A stretch of DNA of 64,000 bases from Polyangium spumosum (GTDB lineage Bacteria > Myxococcota_A > Polyangia > Polyangiales > Polyangiaceae): the NCBI RefSeq assembly GCF_009649845.1, contig NZ_WJIE01000007.1, positions 248,001 to 312,000 on the forward strand, read 5' to 3'. Shown piece by piece: positions 17,902 through 28,266 of this stretch. The first letter of the stretch is position 1. Each line of letters starts with the position of its first letter. The position numbers and the translations under genes are program-made. The notes under the pieces were generated by a model that ran no database searches, had not been told where the DNA came from, and saw only the letters and a list, made by a program, of their open reading frames with translations.

Positions 17902-18807
17902 TCAGAGAATGTAGTCGATGCTGGCGCCGAAGTAGACGCCCGAGCTAATGGCGAAGCCCAGGTCGGCGCGCGCTTGCAGCATCTTCATGGGCTTGTAGCG
18001 GAAGCTCACCTGCGGGATCGCGATCCACGGGAAGACCAGCGGCAAAGACCCGCCGCTCGCCCAGCTCGGCTCGCTGTAGTCGCCGAAGTGGCCGTTGTCG
18101 ACCTCGCAATAGGCGCCGTTCGGGACGCCGAACGACGTGCAGTCGTTCCACTGCGACGGGACCGCGGGATCGTTGCCCGAGCCCGGGTAGACCTGCGTCC
18201 GATAGAGGTTACCGATCACGCCGCCGATGCCCACGCCGCCGCCGAAGAGCAAGGAGAAGCGGCTGCGGTCGTCGAGCGGCACCTCGTAGAGGATCTCGAC
18301 CTTCCCGAAAATCACGGCGAGGTCGCTCCGCACACGCTCGTACGAAATGTCGGGCTGGCCCTTGCCTTTGAAGAGCATCTCGCCCGACGAGTAATCCGCG
18401 TACGAGAGCGAGAAGATGTACTCGAGCCGGTCGCGCCGCGTGCCGAACTCGAGGCCCCCCATCGGCACGTGCACCGTGGCGCCGCCGTCGGTGAAGATGT
18501 TCAGGATCGCCTTCGGGACGATGGCGTGGCGGTAGCGGACGCCGACGTACCGGTACGCCTTCGTGGGGTCCTCTTTCGTGTCCCAGATCCCGGACGCGCC
18601 GCCGTCCTCCGCTTTTTTCTCCTTCTCGCCGGGCATCTCGTCGCCGGCCTTCGCCTCCTCCTTGTCGTTCGCCTTTGCGGCCATCGTATCTTCGGGGTCC
18701 TTGTCGAACCCATCCTCGGAGGGCTGGGCGAACGTGGATCCGGCCACGAAGAGGGACGCGCCGAGTGTCAGGAGGGCGACGGGGGAAAGCAGGGCCTTGC
18801 GGGACAT
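17902..18807 (-). CDS. Exported envelope protein, possible outer-membrane beta-barrel
   Basis: 301 residues from ATG at 18807, chosen because it begins with a standard signal peptide (MSRKALLSPVALLTLG, cleavage after TFA near residue 27). A charged, disordered stretch of about 40 residues rich in Asp, Glu and Lys follows. The remainder alternates polar and hydrophobic residues with many Tyr, Phe and Gly, such as VGVRYRHAIV and LFGGGVGIGGVIG, which suggests beta strands of an outer-membrane barrel. It ends in a strand, YFGASIDYIL. No specific family is recognised. It is 19 nt upstream of the kinase-sigma54 gene and may be co-transcribed with it. Confidence 0.8.
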   Translation of the reverse strand: MSRKALLSPVALLTLGASLFVAGSTFAQPSEDGFDKDPEDTMAAKANDKEEAKAGDEMPGEKEKKAEDGGASGIWDTKEDPTKAYRYVGVRYRHAIVPKAILNIFTDGGATVHVPMGGLEFGTRRDRLEYIFSLSYADYSSGEMLFKGKGQPDISYERVRSDLAVIFGKVEILYEVPLDDRSRFSLLFGGGVGIGGVIGNLYRTQVYPGSGNDPAVPSQWNDCTSFGVPNGAYCEVDNGHFGDYSEPSWASGGSLPLVFPWIAIPQVSFRYKPMKMLQARADLGFAISSGVYFGASIDYIL

Positions 18808-19099
18808 GGGCGCTCTTTCGTCCTGTGTTCGAGGAAGGAGAACGCCGAGACAGTACACGAGCCCGCCCGTCTTGAAAGGCCATTCGACGCCCCCACATCA
18901 CCCAGAACCCCGCAGAGACGGCCCGGAGCGTAATACAACCAACACGACAAGAGGCCCGCGCCGGCCATTACGGGCCATCCCTCGCGGGGCTTCCCGGTTT
19001 TCCCGAGAAACGCGCGGCTCGCGCGGGGCAACGAGGGACCGAGGCGTGCTCGGCCCGTTGCATGCTCGGCACATTCTTGTAGGTAATCGGAGGGCACCG

Positions 19100-20143
19100 A
19101 TGATCCTGCACCAGATCCGGGTCGAACAGGCGATCGATCGCGACGCGCGCGGGCGTTTCGTCAAAGAGCTGTGCATCGTGCGGGGCGGAGACTCCGGAGA
19201 CGGGGTCCCGCTGGCGATGGTACGAAAGCGCTCGGCGGAGCTCGGCGGCACGCGGGGGAGCGTGCTCCTCATTCACGGCTACGGGCAGAATCGGTACGCC
19301 TGGCATCTGCCCGCCCGCAGCCTCTCGAACTACCTCGCCCGCGAGGGCTTCGACGTCTTCAACCTGGATTTGCGGGGACACGGGCGTTCCCGGCACCTCG
19401 GCGCGCGGCGGCCCACGGACGTGAGCGAGTTCGTCGAGCAGGACGTCCCCTGGGCGCTCGAGGAGGTGCAGAAGCTCGCAGGACCGAGGCCCGTTTTCCT
19501 CGTGGGACACTCGCTCGGCGGGCTCGTGAGTTACGCGGCGGCGTCGATCGCCGAGGGCGCGGTGGGCGGGGTGGTGACGCTCGGGAGCCCGTACCATTTC
19601 ACGCGCGGCTCGCTCCCACTCACGCTGGCCGGCCACGTCCTCCTGGCCGTGGACCGGCGGATGTCGTTCGGGCACGGCGCCCTCGGCCTGCGCGCCGTCG
19701 GCGAGGTCGTCAGGCTCGCCCGCGTGCTCGTCGAGAGCCCCGTCTTCCCGCTGCCGATCCGCGGCTTCCGGCCCGGATCGATGGAGCCCGTGGTGCTCGC
19801 GCAGCACATGTCGCTGGCGATGGATAGCGGCAGCATCACGGTGCTCCGGAACATGTTCCTCGCGGCGGCCGAGGCGCGGCAGAGCGGGCACCGGCTCGGA
19901 GGTTTGTCCGGATTCGTGGAGGGGTTCGAGGCGGCGGACGTGCCGCTGCTGGTGATCGCCGGCGAGAGCGACGACCTCGCGCCGCCCGCGTCGGTCGAGC
20001 CGGCGTATCGATCGAGCCGCTCGCGGGACAAGACGTACCGCGTATTCCCGCAAGGTCACATCGATCTGATCATGGGGAGCCGCTCGACGCAGACCGTCTG
20101 GCCGCTGCTCACGCGGTGGCTCGGCGCACGCGCCGCCCATTGA
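19100..20143 (+). CDS. Alpha/beta hydrolase
   Basis: A 347-residue serine hydrolase. The oxyanion segment VLLIHGYGQN, the DLRGHGRS motif and the nucleophile elbow GHSLGG are clear; the acid lies in VIAGESDDLAPP and the catalytic His in FPQGHIDLIMG near the C-terminus. An insertion between the elbow and the acid forms a cap. There is no signal peptide, so it is cytoplasmic. GGAGG lies 6 nt before ATG at 19100. Substrate is unknown; lipase, esterase and lactonase members share these motifs. It stands alone, divergent from the envelope protein and meeting the PEGA-like gene within 12 bp. Confidence 0.88.
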   Translation: MILHQIRVEQAIDRDARGRFVKELCIVRGGDSGDGVPLAMVRKRSAELGGTRGSVLLIHGYGQNRYAWHLPARSLSNYLAREGFDVFNLDLRGHGRSRHLGARRPTDVSEFVEQDVPWALEEVQKLAGPRPVFLVGHSLGGLVSYAAASIAEGAVGGVVTLGSPYHFTRGSLPLTLAGHVLLAVDRRMSFGHGALGLRAVGEVVRLARVLVESPVFPLPIRGFRPGSMEPVVLAQHMSLAMDSGSITVLRNMFLAAAEARQSGHRLGGLSGFVEGFEAADVPLLVIAGESDDLAPPASVEPAYRSSRSRDKTYRVFPQGHIDLIMGSRSTQTVWPLLTRWLGARAAH

Positions 20144-20155
20144 AAGAAAATGCAA

Positions 20156-20599
20156 TCACCAGCCGACGGTGATCGCCAGCGGATCGGTGGAGGAAGGGGG
20201 CGCCGAATCCGGCGCGGGCTCCTCCGGCTGGCGGAGGACGACGCGGATCGGGCGCGGCGGCGGCGGCAGCGATTGCGCCTTTCGCCCGAGGGCCACGGCC
20301 ACGGTGATGTCGGTGACCGGCATGATGACCTCGGCCCACGGGACGTACCCCGGCGCGACGGCGCGGAGGATCCGCCAGCGGAGCTCGCAGGGGATACGCC
20401 CGCGATGTGGCCCGACGGAGATCAGCATGTCGTCGAGGTATATCCGGGCGTCCGGGGGCGTGACCTGGACACAAAGCAGGACCGTGGAATCGGACGGCGC
20501 CCCGACGGAACGCGCGGTCGTGGGCTGCGTCGACGGCGGATCGTCCTCGGAATCACGGCCGCCCGGTGCACGGCCGTTGGCGAGGCCCTTCGATTGCAT
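20156..20599 (-). CDS. PEGA-like domain protein
   Basis: 147 residues from ATG at 20599, where GGAGGGGAG lies just upstream; an in-frame ATG at 20683 is possible but lacks this signal. After a disordered Ser/Asp/Pro-rich N-terminus, the stretch from LCVQVTPPDARIYLDDM onwards matches a PEGA-type beta-sandwich repeat (P-x-A-x-I-Y-L-D-D, then the GYVPW position), a surface-adhesion or carbohydrate-associated fold often fused to kinases. The tail is Pro-rich. No signal peptide is visible from this start, so localisation is unclear. Confidence 0.7.
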   Translation of the reverse strand: MQSKGLANGRAPGGRDSEDDPPSTQPTTARSVGAPSDSTVLLCVQVTPPDARIYLDDMLISVGPHRGRIPCELRWRILRAVAPGYVPWAEVIMPVTDITVAVALGRKAQSLPPPPRPIRVVLRQPEEPAPDSAPPSSTDPLAITVGW

Positions 20600-20768
20600 T
20601 CGCTCCCCTCCCCCAGCAGGCGCGCCGTAAATATCCGGCGCGAATGGCTCTGCAGACTCTGACAAACGTAACCACAAACGCAAATCGAACCAACGATTTA
20701 TGGGAGGACGGGGGAGCGGCGCCGCCTCGGCTGCACCCCGGGGGCTCGCCCCGCAACGTTTGATGCTC

Positions 20769-20774
20769 TAGGCT
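20769..20774 (+). promoter_or_regulatory. TAGGCT, candidate -10 element of a leaderless gene
   Basis: TAGGCT lies exactly 6 nt before ATG at 20781 and no Shine-Dalgarno is present. This is the TAnnnT arrangement seen before leaderless genes in other high-G+C bacteria. No convincing -35 is visible. Confidence 0.4.
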
Positions 20775-20780
20775 CCGTCC

Positions 20781-21059
20781 ATGTCCATCAAGGATCGGAT
20801 CGTCTCCGAAGGGATGAAGCTCGCGGGGAGCCCGCAAGTCGCGAAGCTCATGCAGGACGAGCGCTTCATGAAGCTCGTGATGACGGCGATGAGCATGCCC
20901 GGACGGGTCTCGACGTTCACGACGGAGCAAAAAGAAGCGTTCGCCAAGTCGATGGGCCTGGCGACGTCGGACGAGGTGCGGGACCTCAAGCGGATCGTCT
21001 CGTCGCTCGAGCAAAACGTGGCGCGGCTGCGCGCCAGGATCGAAAAAGACGCGGAGTAG
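20781..21059 (+). CDS. Small helical protein with C-terminal coiled coil
   Basis: 92 residues, no family recognised. It is predicted to be almost entirely helical; the last 30 residues (DEVRDLKRIVSSLEQNVARL) form a heptad coiled coil like those of phasin- or UbiK-type small proteins. FTTEQKEAFAKSMGLATSDE just before it may be a hinge. It has no signal peptide. It is a single-gene unit with a leaderless-type start and ends 6 bp from the convergent lipoprotein gene. Confidence 0.75.
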   Translation: MSIKDRIVSEGMKLAGSPQVAKLMQDERFMKLVMTAMSMPGRVSTFTTEQKEAFAKSMGLATSDEVRDLKRIVSSLEQNVARLRARIEKDAE

Positions 21060-21065
21060 CCCCGC

Positions 21066-21491
21066 TCAGGGCTCGGTCTGGCGGACGTTCTGCAGGAGCG
21101 TCCCGTCCTCGGCGGGCTCCTCGCTCGCCTTTGCCTTGTCCTCGGCCTCGACGCTGGCGAGCCGCACCCGCGCCACCTCGAGCTCGCGCTTCTCGTCGGG
21201 CCGCAAGGTGCCGGGCTGCCTGGCCTCGATCTCCTCGGCGAACGCGAGCCAGCGCTCGGCGCCGTCCCGATCCCCGAGCATCAAGAGCGACAGCCCGAGA
21301 TACAGCCCGTAGCTCACCTGCTTGCGCGGCGAGAGCCTGGCGACCTCGCCCTCGTGCTCGCCGAGCTCCTCGGCCACTTCGAGGTAACGGCCGTCCTGAT
21401 ATGCGCGCTGCGCGCTGCCGAGGTATCCCCCGCAGCCGGCCGCGACGAAGAGAAGCAAGGACGAAACAAGGAGCGCGCCGAGGCGTCGCAT
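21066..21491 (-). CDS. TPR-like lipoprotein
   Basis: 141 residues with a lipoprotein signal peptide (cleavage at AAGC, residues 17-20). The mature part reads like two or three TPR helices: AQRAYQDGRYLEVAEELGEH, then VSYGLYLGLSLLMLGDRDGA and RWLAFAEEIEA. It ends in an acidic, likely disordered tail. Such small TPR lipoproteins are common in myxobacterial envelopes and act as assembly factors, but nothing here identifies a partner. Its neighbours are the convergent 92-residue gene and the upstream prkA, from which it is separated by a terminator. Confidence 0.8.
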   Translation of the reverse strand: MRRLGALLVSSLLLFVAAGCGGYLGSAQRAYQDGRYLEVAEELGEHEGEVARLSPRKQVSYGLYLGLSLLMLGDRDGAERWLAFAEEIEARQPGTLRPDEKRELEVARVRLASVEAEDKAKASEEPAEDGTLLQNVRQTEP

Positions 21492-21658
21492 GCCCGATCT
21501 ATAACAGGGGAGCGCGGAGGACCCAATGGGAAGATCCGCGACGATAGGCGCGAAAATGGTTTTGCGCAGCGCGAAGGGGGCTGCGCAGCGCCGTGTTTTG
21601 CGGCGTTTCGCGCGTATTCGAGGGCGGAGGGGCGCTCGCGGCGCAGCGCGGCATGAAT

Positions 21659-21694
21659 AAAAAAGGCCCCCCGCTCGGGAGAGCGAGGAGCCTT
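21659..21694 (-). terminator. Intrinsic terminator of prkA
   Basis: On the minus strand a 14-bp stem (AAGGCTCCTCGCTC against GAGCGGGGGGCCTT, two G-U pairs) with loop TCCC is followed by a run of six Ts. It lies 23 bp past the prkA stop. This is the clearest rho-independent terminator in the window. Confidence 0.9.
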
Positions 21695-21716
21695 CGGGGA
21701 CACGCGGGCGCGCCGG

Positions 21717-23771
<2,055 letters not shown>

Positions 23772-23792
23772 GGGGATACCTTACAACACGGA

Positions 23793-24977
23793 TCACGGTG
23801 ACGCGAACGCCGCCGCACCGTTCAGGAACGCCTTCCATGAGGCCTTTTCCTGACCCTGCTCGGTGTAGAGACCGAGCGAGCATGCGTAAGCTGCGTACGC
23901 GCCGTCCACAGGCTCGCCTAGGACGGCCGCGCGCTCTCCGCACCGGACGGGACCGAGGTCGTGCAGCGCCTCGACGTTCACGAACACGAACCGATCACGC
24001 CGAGGCGCGAGCGCGCCGAAGAAGGTCTCGAGGAAAAGCGCCTGCTTGTCCTGCGATCCCCCGACGACGGACGAGCTCGGATACCCGACCGACTCGAGCA
24101 CGAGAGGCTTGTCCGCGGCGCGCTCGAGGAGCGCGTCGGCATGCGCGGAGAAGTCACTCGCAGGACCGACCTCGACGCCCCCGAGCCGAGGCAAGTACGA
24201 AGCGACCGCGACGTCGCTCGCATCGAGGAGCTGCACGAACGAGGGATCCGGAGCATGCACGCCCTCGAACGAGAAGCCCACGCCCACGCGGACAGAAGGC
24301 GCCGCGAGCGGATGCGCGCGGACGTAGCCGAGCACGTCACTCGCGAAGAGCTCGAAGGCCACGCGCTCGTCAGGGCGCTCGGCGAGGCGGACGTCGACGT
24401 CACGGCCGAGCACGACGAACCGCGCCGCGCCGCCGAGCGCCGAGAACGCCACGTCGATCGCCGCGCGCGTGTACGCGAGGACCTCGGGCGCGTTCCACGG
24501 GAGCTCCACGAGCTCGGGCGGGAGGAACACGACCGAACGATCCACGACGACGAGCGAGAAGCCAACGACGACGCCACGCTGGGTGAAGAAGCCCGTCTCC
24601 TCCACGAGCTTCGCGACGCCACCCTCCGCGGCGAGCTCGAGCGGCGTGCGCCGCACCATGGTGGCCCGCGCGCCGAGGGCGAGCGCTCCGAGGCGCGCCG
24701 CGATGACGTCACCAGGCTTCGGAGGACCATCACCCACGGGGGTCGGCGTGAGGCCAATCAAGACGGGCGAAGAGGCCGCGTCCGTCGCGTCCGCGTCCCC
24801 GCCGTCGACGTCGAGCAGCGCGTCGGGCCCGGCGGCGTCGAACGAAGGACCACCGTCGCCCGAGTTGCCCGGACCCACGATGATCTCGGGGTAGCCGGTG
24901 TCGTCACACGCGAGCGGCGCGAGGGCGACGCCGAGGGGCACGCCGCCGAGGAGGAGCCAACGAAGCAAAGCGCGCAC
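23793..24977 (-). CDS. Lipoprotein, possibly with a TIM-barrel glycosidase-like domain
   Basis: 394 residues starting at GTG 24977. The signal peptide ends in APLAC, a lipobox, followed by an Asp/Gly/Ala-rich linker of about 50 residues typical of myxobacterial surface lipoproteins. The mature domain alternates beta strands and helices ([72 protein letters not shown]), which reads like a TIM barrel related to family 53-type galactanases. The Glu in LVLESVGYP would be a nucleophile candidate. This is fold reasoning, not a confirmed family. It precedes prkA by 21 nt and may share its transcript. Confidence 0.72.
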   Translation of the reverse strand: MRALLRWLLLGGVPLGVALAPLACDDTGYPEIIVGPGNSGDGGPSFDAAGPDALLDVDGGDADATDAASSPVLIGLTPTPVGDGPPKPGDVIAARLGALALGARATMVRRTPLELAAEGGVAKLVEETGFFTQRGVVVGFSLVVVDRSVVFLPPELVELPWNAPEVLAYTRAAIDVAFSALGGAARFVVLGRDVDVRLAERPDERVAFELFASDVLGYVRAHPLAAPSVRVGVGFSFEGVHAPDPSFVQLLDASDVAVASYLPRLGGVEVGPASDFSAHADALLERAADKPLVLESVGYPSSSVVGGSQDKQALFLETFFGALAPRRDRFVFVNVEALHDLGPVRCGERAAVLGEPVDGAYAAYACSLGLYTEQGQEKASWKAFLNGAAAFASP

Positions 24978-24984
24978 GAGGTGG

Positions 24985-24990
24985 ATCGTA
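24985..24990 (-). promoter_or_regulatory. TACGAT, candidate -10 element of a leaderless gene
   Basis: On the minus strand TACGAT lies 7 nt before the GTG start at 24977, and no Shine-Dalgarno is visible. Confidence 0.4.
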
Positions 24991-25025
24991 ACGAATTCTT
25001 CGCGCCGTGGCTCGCTCGCGGCTCG

Positions 25026-26333
25026 TCAAGGCGGGCCGCCGTACCGCGGCGGCGCAGGCATGCTCGCCCCGGACGGCAGGCGTGAGGACCACTCCACGAC
25101 ACCCGGCGTGGCCTGCGCAGGCGCCCAGGCCATGCCGCCTTTCTCGATCACGCCGGGCCAGGAGTCGACGTACTTCGGAGGCTCGGACGGCCCGGAGGCG
25201 TCGATCCAGAGCGCGTGCCCCGTGCCGGGCCGGCGCACGTCGACATGGACGAATTTGCTGTTCGGATAGAAGCCGCAGCCGACGTCGTCGAGCTTGCGGC
25301 AGATCTGGAAGACGGTCGCGTTCGGGATGCCGTGGATCTGGATGTCCGCCGCGCGCGCCGCCGCGTGCATGCTCTGGTGGCCGGTGCCGGCGACCTTCGC
25401 GCCGGGGCGATAGCCGCTGTAGATGTAGATCGGCCGCCAGGGGAAGGCGTCGGCGATCTTCTGCAGGGCCCAGAGCAGCCGCGGGTGCACGAGGCGCACG
25501 TCGGTGATCCACTCACCCTTGCGCGTGGCCTCGGGATCGGGCTCGTCAGGGAGGAGATCCCCAGGACGCGCGACGTCGGCCGGGCGCATCATGATCGAGA
25601 GGCGATCGAGGGCCTCGGGCGCGACGGACCCGTCACAACGCACGAGCGGAAAGACGTCACGCTCGCCGGTGCCGCGCACGAAGATCACGGGGCGACGACG
25701 GCAACGCCAGTCGCGGACGGGCTTCGGCGGAGGCGCCCAGAGCGAGTCGAAGCCGTTCGAAACGAAGCTCGGCCCGGTCGAGGCGAGCAGCAGCGGCGCG
25801 CGCGCCGGATCGAGGCCGCTGAAGGTCCAGGCAGGCACGACGTCGGGCTCGATGCGAAGGAGCTCTCCGTTCCCGGAGGCCGCGCGAAAGACGGGCAACG
25901 TGCCGGACCCTGGCTCGACGTCGAGGAGGCGGACGCGGCCCGCGCCGAACGCGTGGAGGTCGTCCTCCTCGTCGTGGGGTTCGTCCGCGGCGTCTCCGGC
26001 GGTGTGCACGGGGCGCCACGCGAGCTGCCACCAGGGCTCGTTGCGCCACTGGCCGAAGGGCCCCCAGATGTAGCGGCGCAGCGGGCCAGGGCGCTCGATC
26101 TCGGCGTTCTGGTACGAACGAAGCAAGCCGAGGCGCGGCGCGGACGGGTCGTCGAGCTTGAAGGTGTAGAGCTTGGGCGGCAGATCGAGGAGCCGGCCCG
26201 CGTGGGCCTCGGCCGCGGCGACGGTCGCGAGCGCCGCGAGGCCGAGCGCGGGGAAGAGGGACCGCGTCGAGCCGCGCCTCGTGTGCGCGGGACGGTGCGA
26301 GGTCTTTTCCGAACGAACTACGAGCTTCGTCAT
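25026..26333 (-). CDS. M15-type (DUF882, YcbK-like) peptidoglycan peptidase domain protein, exported
   Basis: 435 residues from ATG at 26333. An Arg/His-rich N-terminus leads into a signal peptide (LFPALGLAALATVAAA, cleavage after AHA). The C-terminal third carries the M15/DUF882 zinc site: YSGYRPGAKVAGTGHQSMHA, ARAADIQIHG and FVHVDVR. Relatives cut peptide cross-links of peptidoglycan in the periplasm. The central 200 residues (Trp/Pro-rich, no family recognised) may bind wall material. The zinc His/Asp/His set appears complete, so activity is plausible. The gene is 48 bp upstream of the lipoprotein gene on the same strand. Confidence 0.85.
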   Translation of the reverse strand: MTKLVVRSEKTSHRPAHTRRGSTRSLFPALGLAALATVAAAEAHAGRLLDLPPKLYTFKLDDPSAPRLGLLRSYQNAEIERPGPLRRYIWGPFGQWRNEPWWQLAWRPVHTAGDAADEPHDEEDDLHAFGAGRVRLLDVEPGSGTLPVFRAASGNGELLRIEPDVVPAWTFSGLDPARAPLLLASTGPSFVSNGFDSLWAPPPKPVRDWRCRRRPVIFVRGTGERDVFPLVRCDGSVAPEALDRLSIMMRPADVARPGDLLPDEPDPEATRKGEWITDVRLVHPRLLWALQKIADAFPWRPIYIYSGYRPGAKVAGTGHQSMHAAARAADIQIHGIPNATVFQICRKLDDVGCGFYPNSKFVHVDVRRPGTGHALWIDASGPSEPPKYVDSWPGVIEKGGMAWAPAQATPGVVEWSSRLPSGASMPAPPRYGGPP

Positions 26334-26393
26334 CCCAGAGAGCCGCTCCCCGTTTTGCCACAACCCGCGAGGGGGCGTCAGCAATTCCCGCGC

Positions 26394-27398
26394 TCAAGCC
26401 GCAGAGGCGCGGCGGAGGCGGTCGTGGACGGCCGCCCACGCAGGCCCCGCCGGAGGCGCTTCGACCACGACGCTGTCGCAGCCCGCGTCGTCGAGGCGAT
26501 GGAGCGCCGCATAAAGCGCGGACGCGTACCCCTCGGGGTCCGCGGGCAAGATCTCGACGGGAGGCTCGAGCAAAGCGCCAGGCGCGCGCAAGACCGCGCC
26601 CGTGACGAGGCGACGCGCGCGGCGGCTCGCGATCTCGGCGAGCGCGTCGTCCGGAGGCACGACGACGAGCGCGGCGCGGGGCGCGTAGTGCCGCGCGGAG
26701 GTGCCCGGCGAAGGCGCGCGTTCGTCGAGAGGCACGGTGATCGCGCCGGGATCGACGATGTCGACGTGCCGGCGGAGCTCGTCGAGCGAGACGGCGCCCG
26801 GGCGCAAGAGGACGAGGGGGCTCCGCGAGACGTCGACGATCGTGGACTCGATGCCGTGCCGGCAAGGGCCGCCGTCGAGCACGAGAGGGATGCGGCCGCC
26901 GAGCGATTTCAGGACGTGCTCGGCCGTCGTGGGAGAGAGCGAGGTCGTGCGGTTGGCGCTCGGCGCGGCGACGGGCACGCGGCACGCTTCGAGGAGCGCG
27001 CGCGCGACGGGAGCCGCTGGCACGCGAAGGGCGACCGTGGGTCCGCCGGCCGCGACCTCGTCGGCGACGGCGCCCGGGCGGCGCGTGACCACGAGCGTGA
27101 GCGGGCCCGGCCAGAAGAGCTCGGCGAGGCGCTCGGCGGCAGGCGGGAAATCGAGGGCGAGCGCGCGCGCCTCGGCGACACCGGCGACGTGGACGATGAG
27201 GGGGTTCGTCGCGGGGCGACCCTTCGCCTCGAAGATGCGACGCACGGCCTCGCTCTCGTCGGCGCGCGCGCCGAGGCCGTAGACGGTCTCGGTCGGGAAC
27301 GCGACGAGGCGCTTGCCGCGGAGGAGCGCGGCCGCGCGCGCGACGGCCGGCGGGTCGAAGGGCAGGAGCTCGGTGCGGATCACGGCGGGCGCGATCAT
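26394..27398 (-). CDS. tsaC: L-threonylcarbamoyladenylate synthase, Sua5/YrdC type
   Basis: Makes threonylcarbamoyl-AMP from threonine, bicarbonate and ATP for the t6A modification of tRNA. The 334-residue protein has the YrdC domain (GKRLVAFPTETVYGLGARAD, KGRPATNPLIVHV, PGPLTLVV, PVAAPSANRT, GIESTIVDV, LRPGAVS) and a C-terminal Sua5 domain joined through SPGTSARHYAPRA. It is therefore the long Sua5 form, not the short TsaC. It lies 19 nt after the cysteine hydrolase gene and is probably co-transcribed with it; no functional link is obvious. Confidence 0.93.
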   Translation of the reverse strand: MIAPAVIRTELLPFDPPAVARAAALLRGKRLVAFPTETVYGLGARADESEAVRRIFEAKGRPATNPLIVHVAGVAEARALALDFPPAAERLAELFWPGPLTLVVTRRPGAVADEVAAGGPTVALRVPAAPVARALLEACRVPVAAPSANRTTSLSPTTAEHVLKSLGGRIPLVLDGGPCRHGIESTIVDVSRSPLVLLRPGAVSLDELRRHVDIVDPGAITVPLDERAPSPGTSARHYAPRAALVVVPPDDALAEIASRRARRLVTGAVLRAPGALLEPPVEILPADPEGYASALYAALHRLDDAGCDSVVVEAPPAGPAWAAVHDRLRRASAA

Positions 27399-27417
27399 GG
27401 AGCAAGGCGGGCGCGCA

Positions 27418-28167
27418 TCAAGCGCGGAGGTAACGCGGCTCGAACGGCGCGAGGGCGGCGAGGGTGACGAGCGTGACCTGCTCGGCGACCGCGCTCATGC
27501 CCGCCTGGCAGTCGGGCGGGATCGTCACGACGTACCCACGCTCGAGCGCGTCCTTCGCGGTGGCGAACATGCCGATCTCGGTGGCGCAGCCCGTGAGGAT
27601 GAGCTGATCGGCGTGGAGCTCGTCGAGCAGGGGCCCGAAGGAGCTGCCGGTGAAGGCGCTGTAGGTCCGCTTGTGCACGACGTGATCGCCGGGCGAAGGC
27701 GCGATCTCGGGCCACACGTCGGCGCCCTCGGTGCCGAGGACGGCGTGGCGCGGCCAGTCGCGGAAGTCTTCGTCGTCGGGCTCGTGCGCGTCGCACACGT
27801 AGATCACGGGCACGTGTCTGTCGCGCGCCCACGTGATGCGTTCCTTCACCGCCGGGACCACCTCTCGCGCACGCGGGACCTCGAGGGGGCGGCCGGGCGT
27901 GAGGTAGTCGTTGATCATGTCGAGCACCACGAGCACCGGCCGCCGGGGGCCGCGCGGACGCGGGCGCGTGGCGAGCAGGCGTTCGCGCAGCCGCTTGGGC
28001 GGCTCGACGGCGGGCGCGGCGAGCGCGAGCGTCGCGAGCTCTTCGCGCAGCAGGGCGAGATCGGCCTGGTCCTCGGGCGAAGCGGCCGTGAGCGACGCGA
28101 GGGCCCTGTCGGGCGTGCCCGCGAGCGCGAGTTCGAGGAGCCGTTCTCTGCCGAGCCGATCCACCAT
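27418..28167 (-). CDS. Isochorismatase-like cysteine hydrolase
   Basis: 249 residues from ATG at 28167. The catalytic triad is visible: Asp in VVLDMINDYL, Lys in VHKRTYSAF and the nucleophilic Cys in LTGCATEIGMFATAKDALE, typical of the nicotinamidase/isochorismatase superfamily. The N-terminal 70 residues are an extra helical region not found in minimal members. Substrate cannot be assigned; nicotinamide, isochorismate and N-carbamoyl compounds are all hydrolysed by relatives. An inverted repeat sits 4 nt upstream of the start. Confidence 0.85.
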   Translation of the reverse strand: MVDRLGRERLLELALAGTPDRALASLTAASPEDQADLALLREELATLALAAPAVEPPKRLRERLLATRPRPRGPRRPVLVVLDMINDYLTPGRPLEVPRAREVVPAVKERITWARDRHVPVIYVCDAHEPDDEDFRDWPRHAVLGTEGADVWPEIAPSPGDHVVHKRTYSAFTGSSFGPLLDELHADQLILTGCATEIGMFATAKDALERGYVVTIPPDCQAGMSAVAEQVTLVTLAALAPFEPRYLRA

Positions 28168-28170
28168 GGA

Positions 28171-28194
28171 ACGTGCTCTTTTTCCGTAGCACGT
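28171..28194. promoter_or_regulatory. Inverted repeat at the start of the cysteine hydrolase gene
   Basis: Arms ACGTGCT (28171-28177) and AGCACGT (28188-28194) are perfect complements with a 10-nt T-rich loop (CTTTTTCCGT). It ends 4 nt before the ATG, so it could be an operator or a leader hairpin hiding the ribosome site. No regulator gene is adjacent. Confidence 0.45.
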
Positions 28195-28266
28195 CCGCGC
28201 GGACGAACCCACGGCGGAGGCGGGCGCGCCGCCAGTTCCTTTCGTCGGGCGTGATCGCCGCCGCGC

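Noticed and set aside
18563-19099. N-terminal extension of the alpha/beta hydrolase frame
   Set aside because: The upstream part lies antisense to the envelope-protein gene; GGAGG and the hydrolase fold support the start at 19100.
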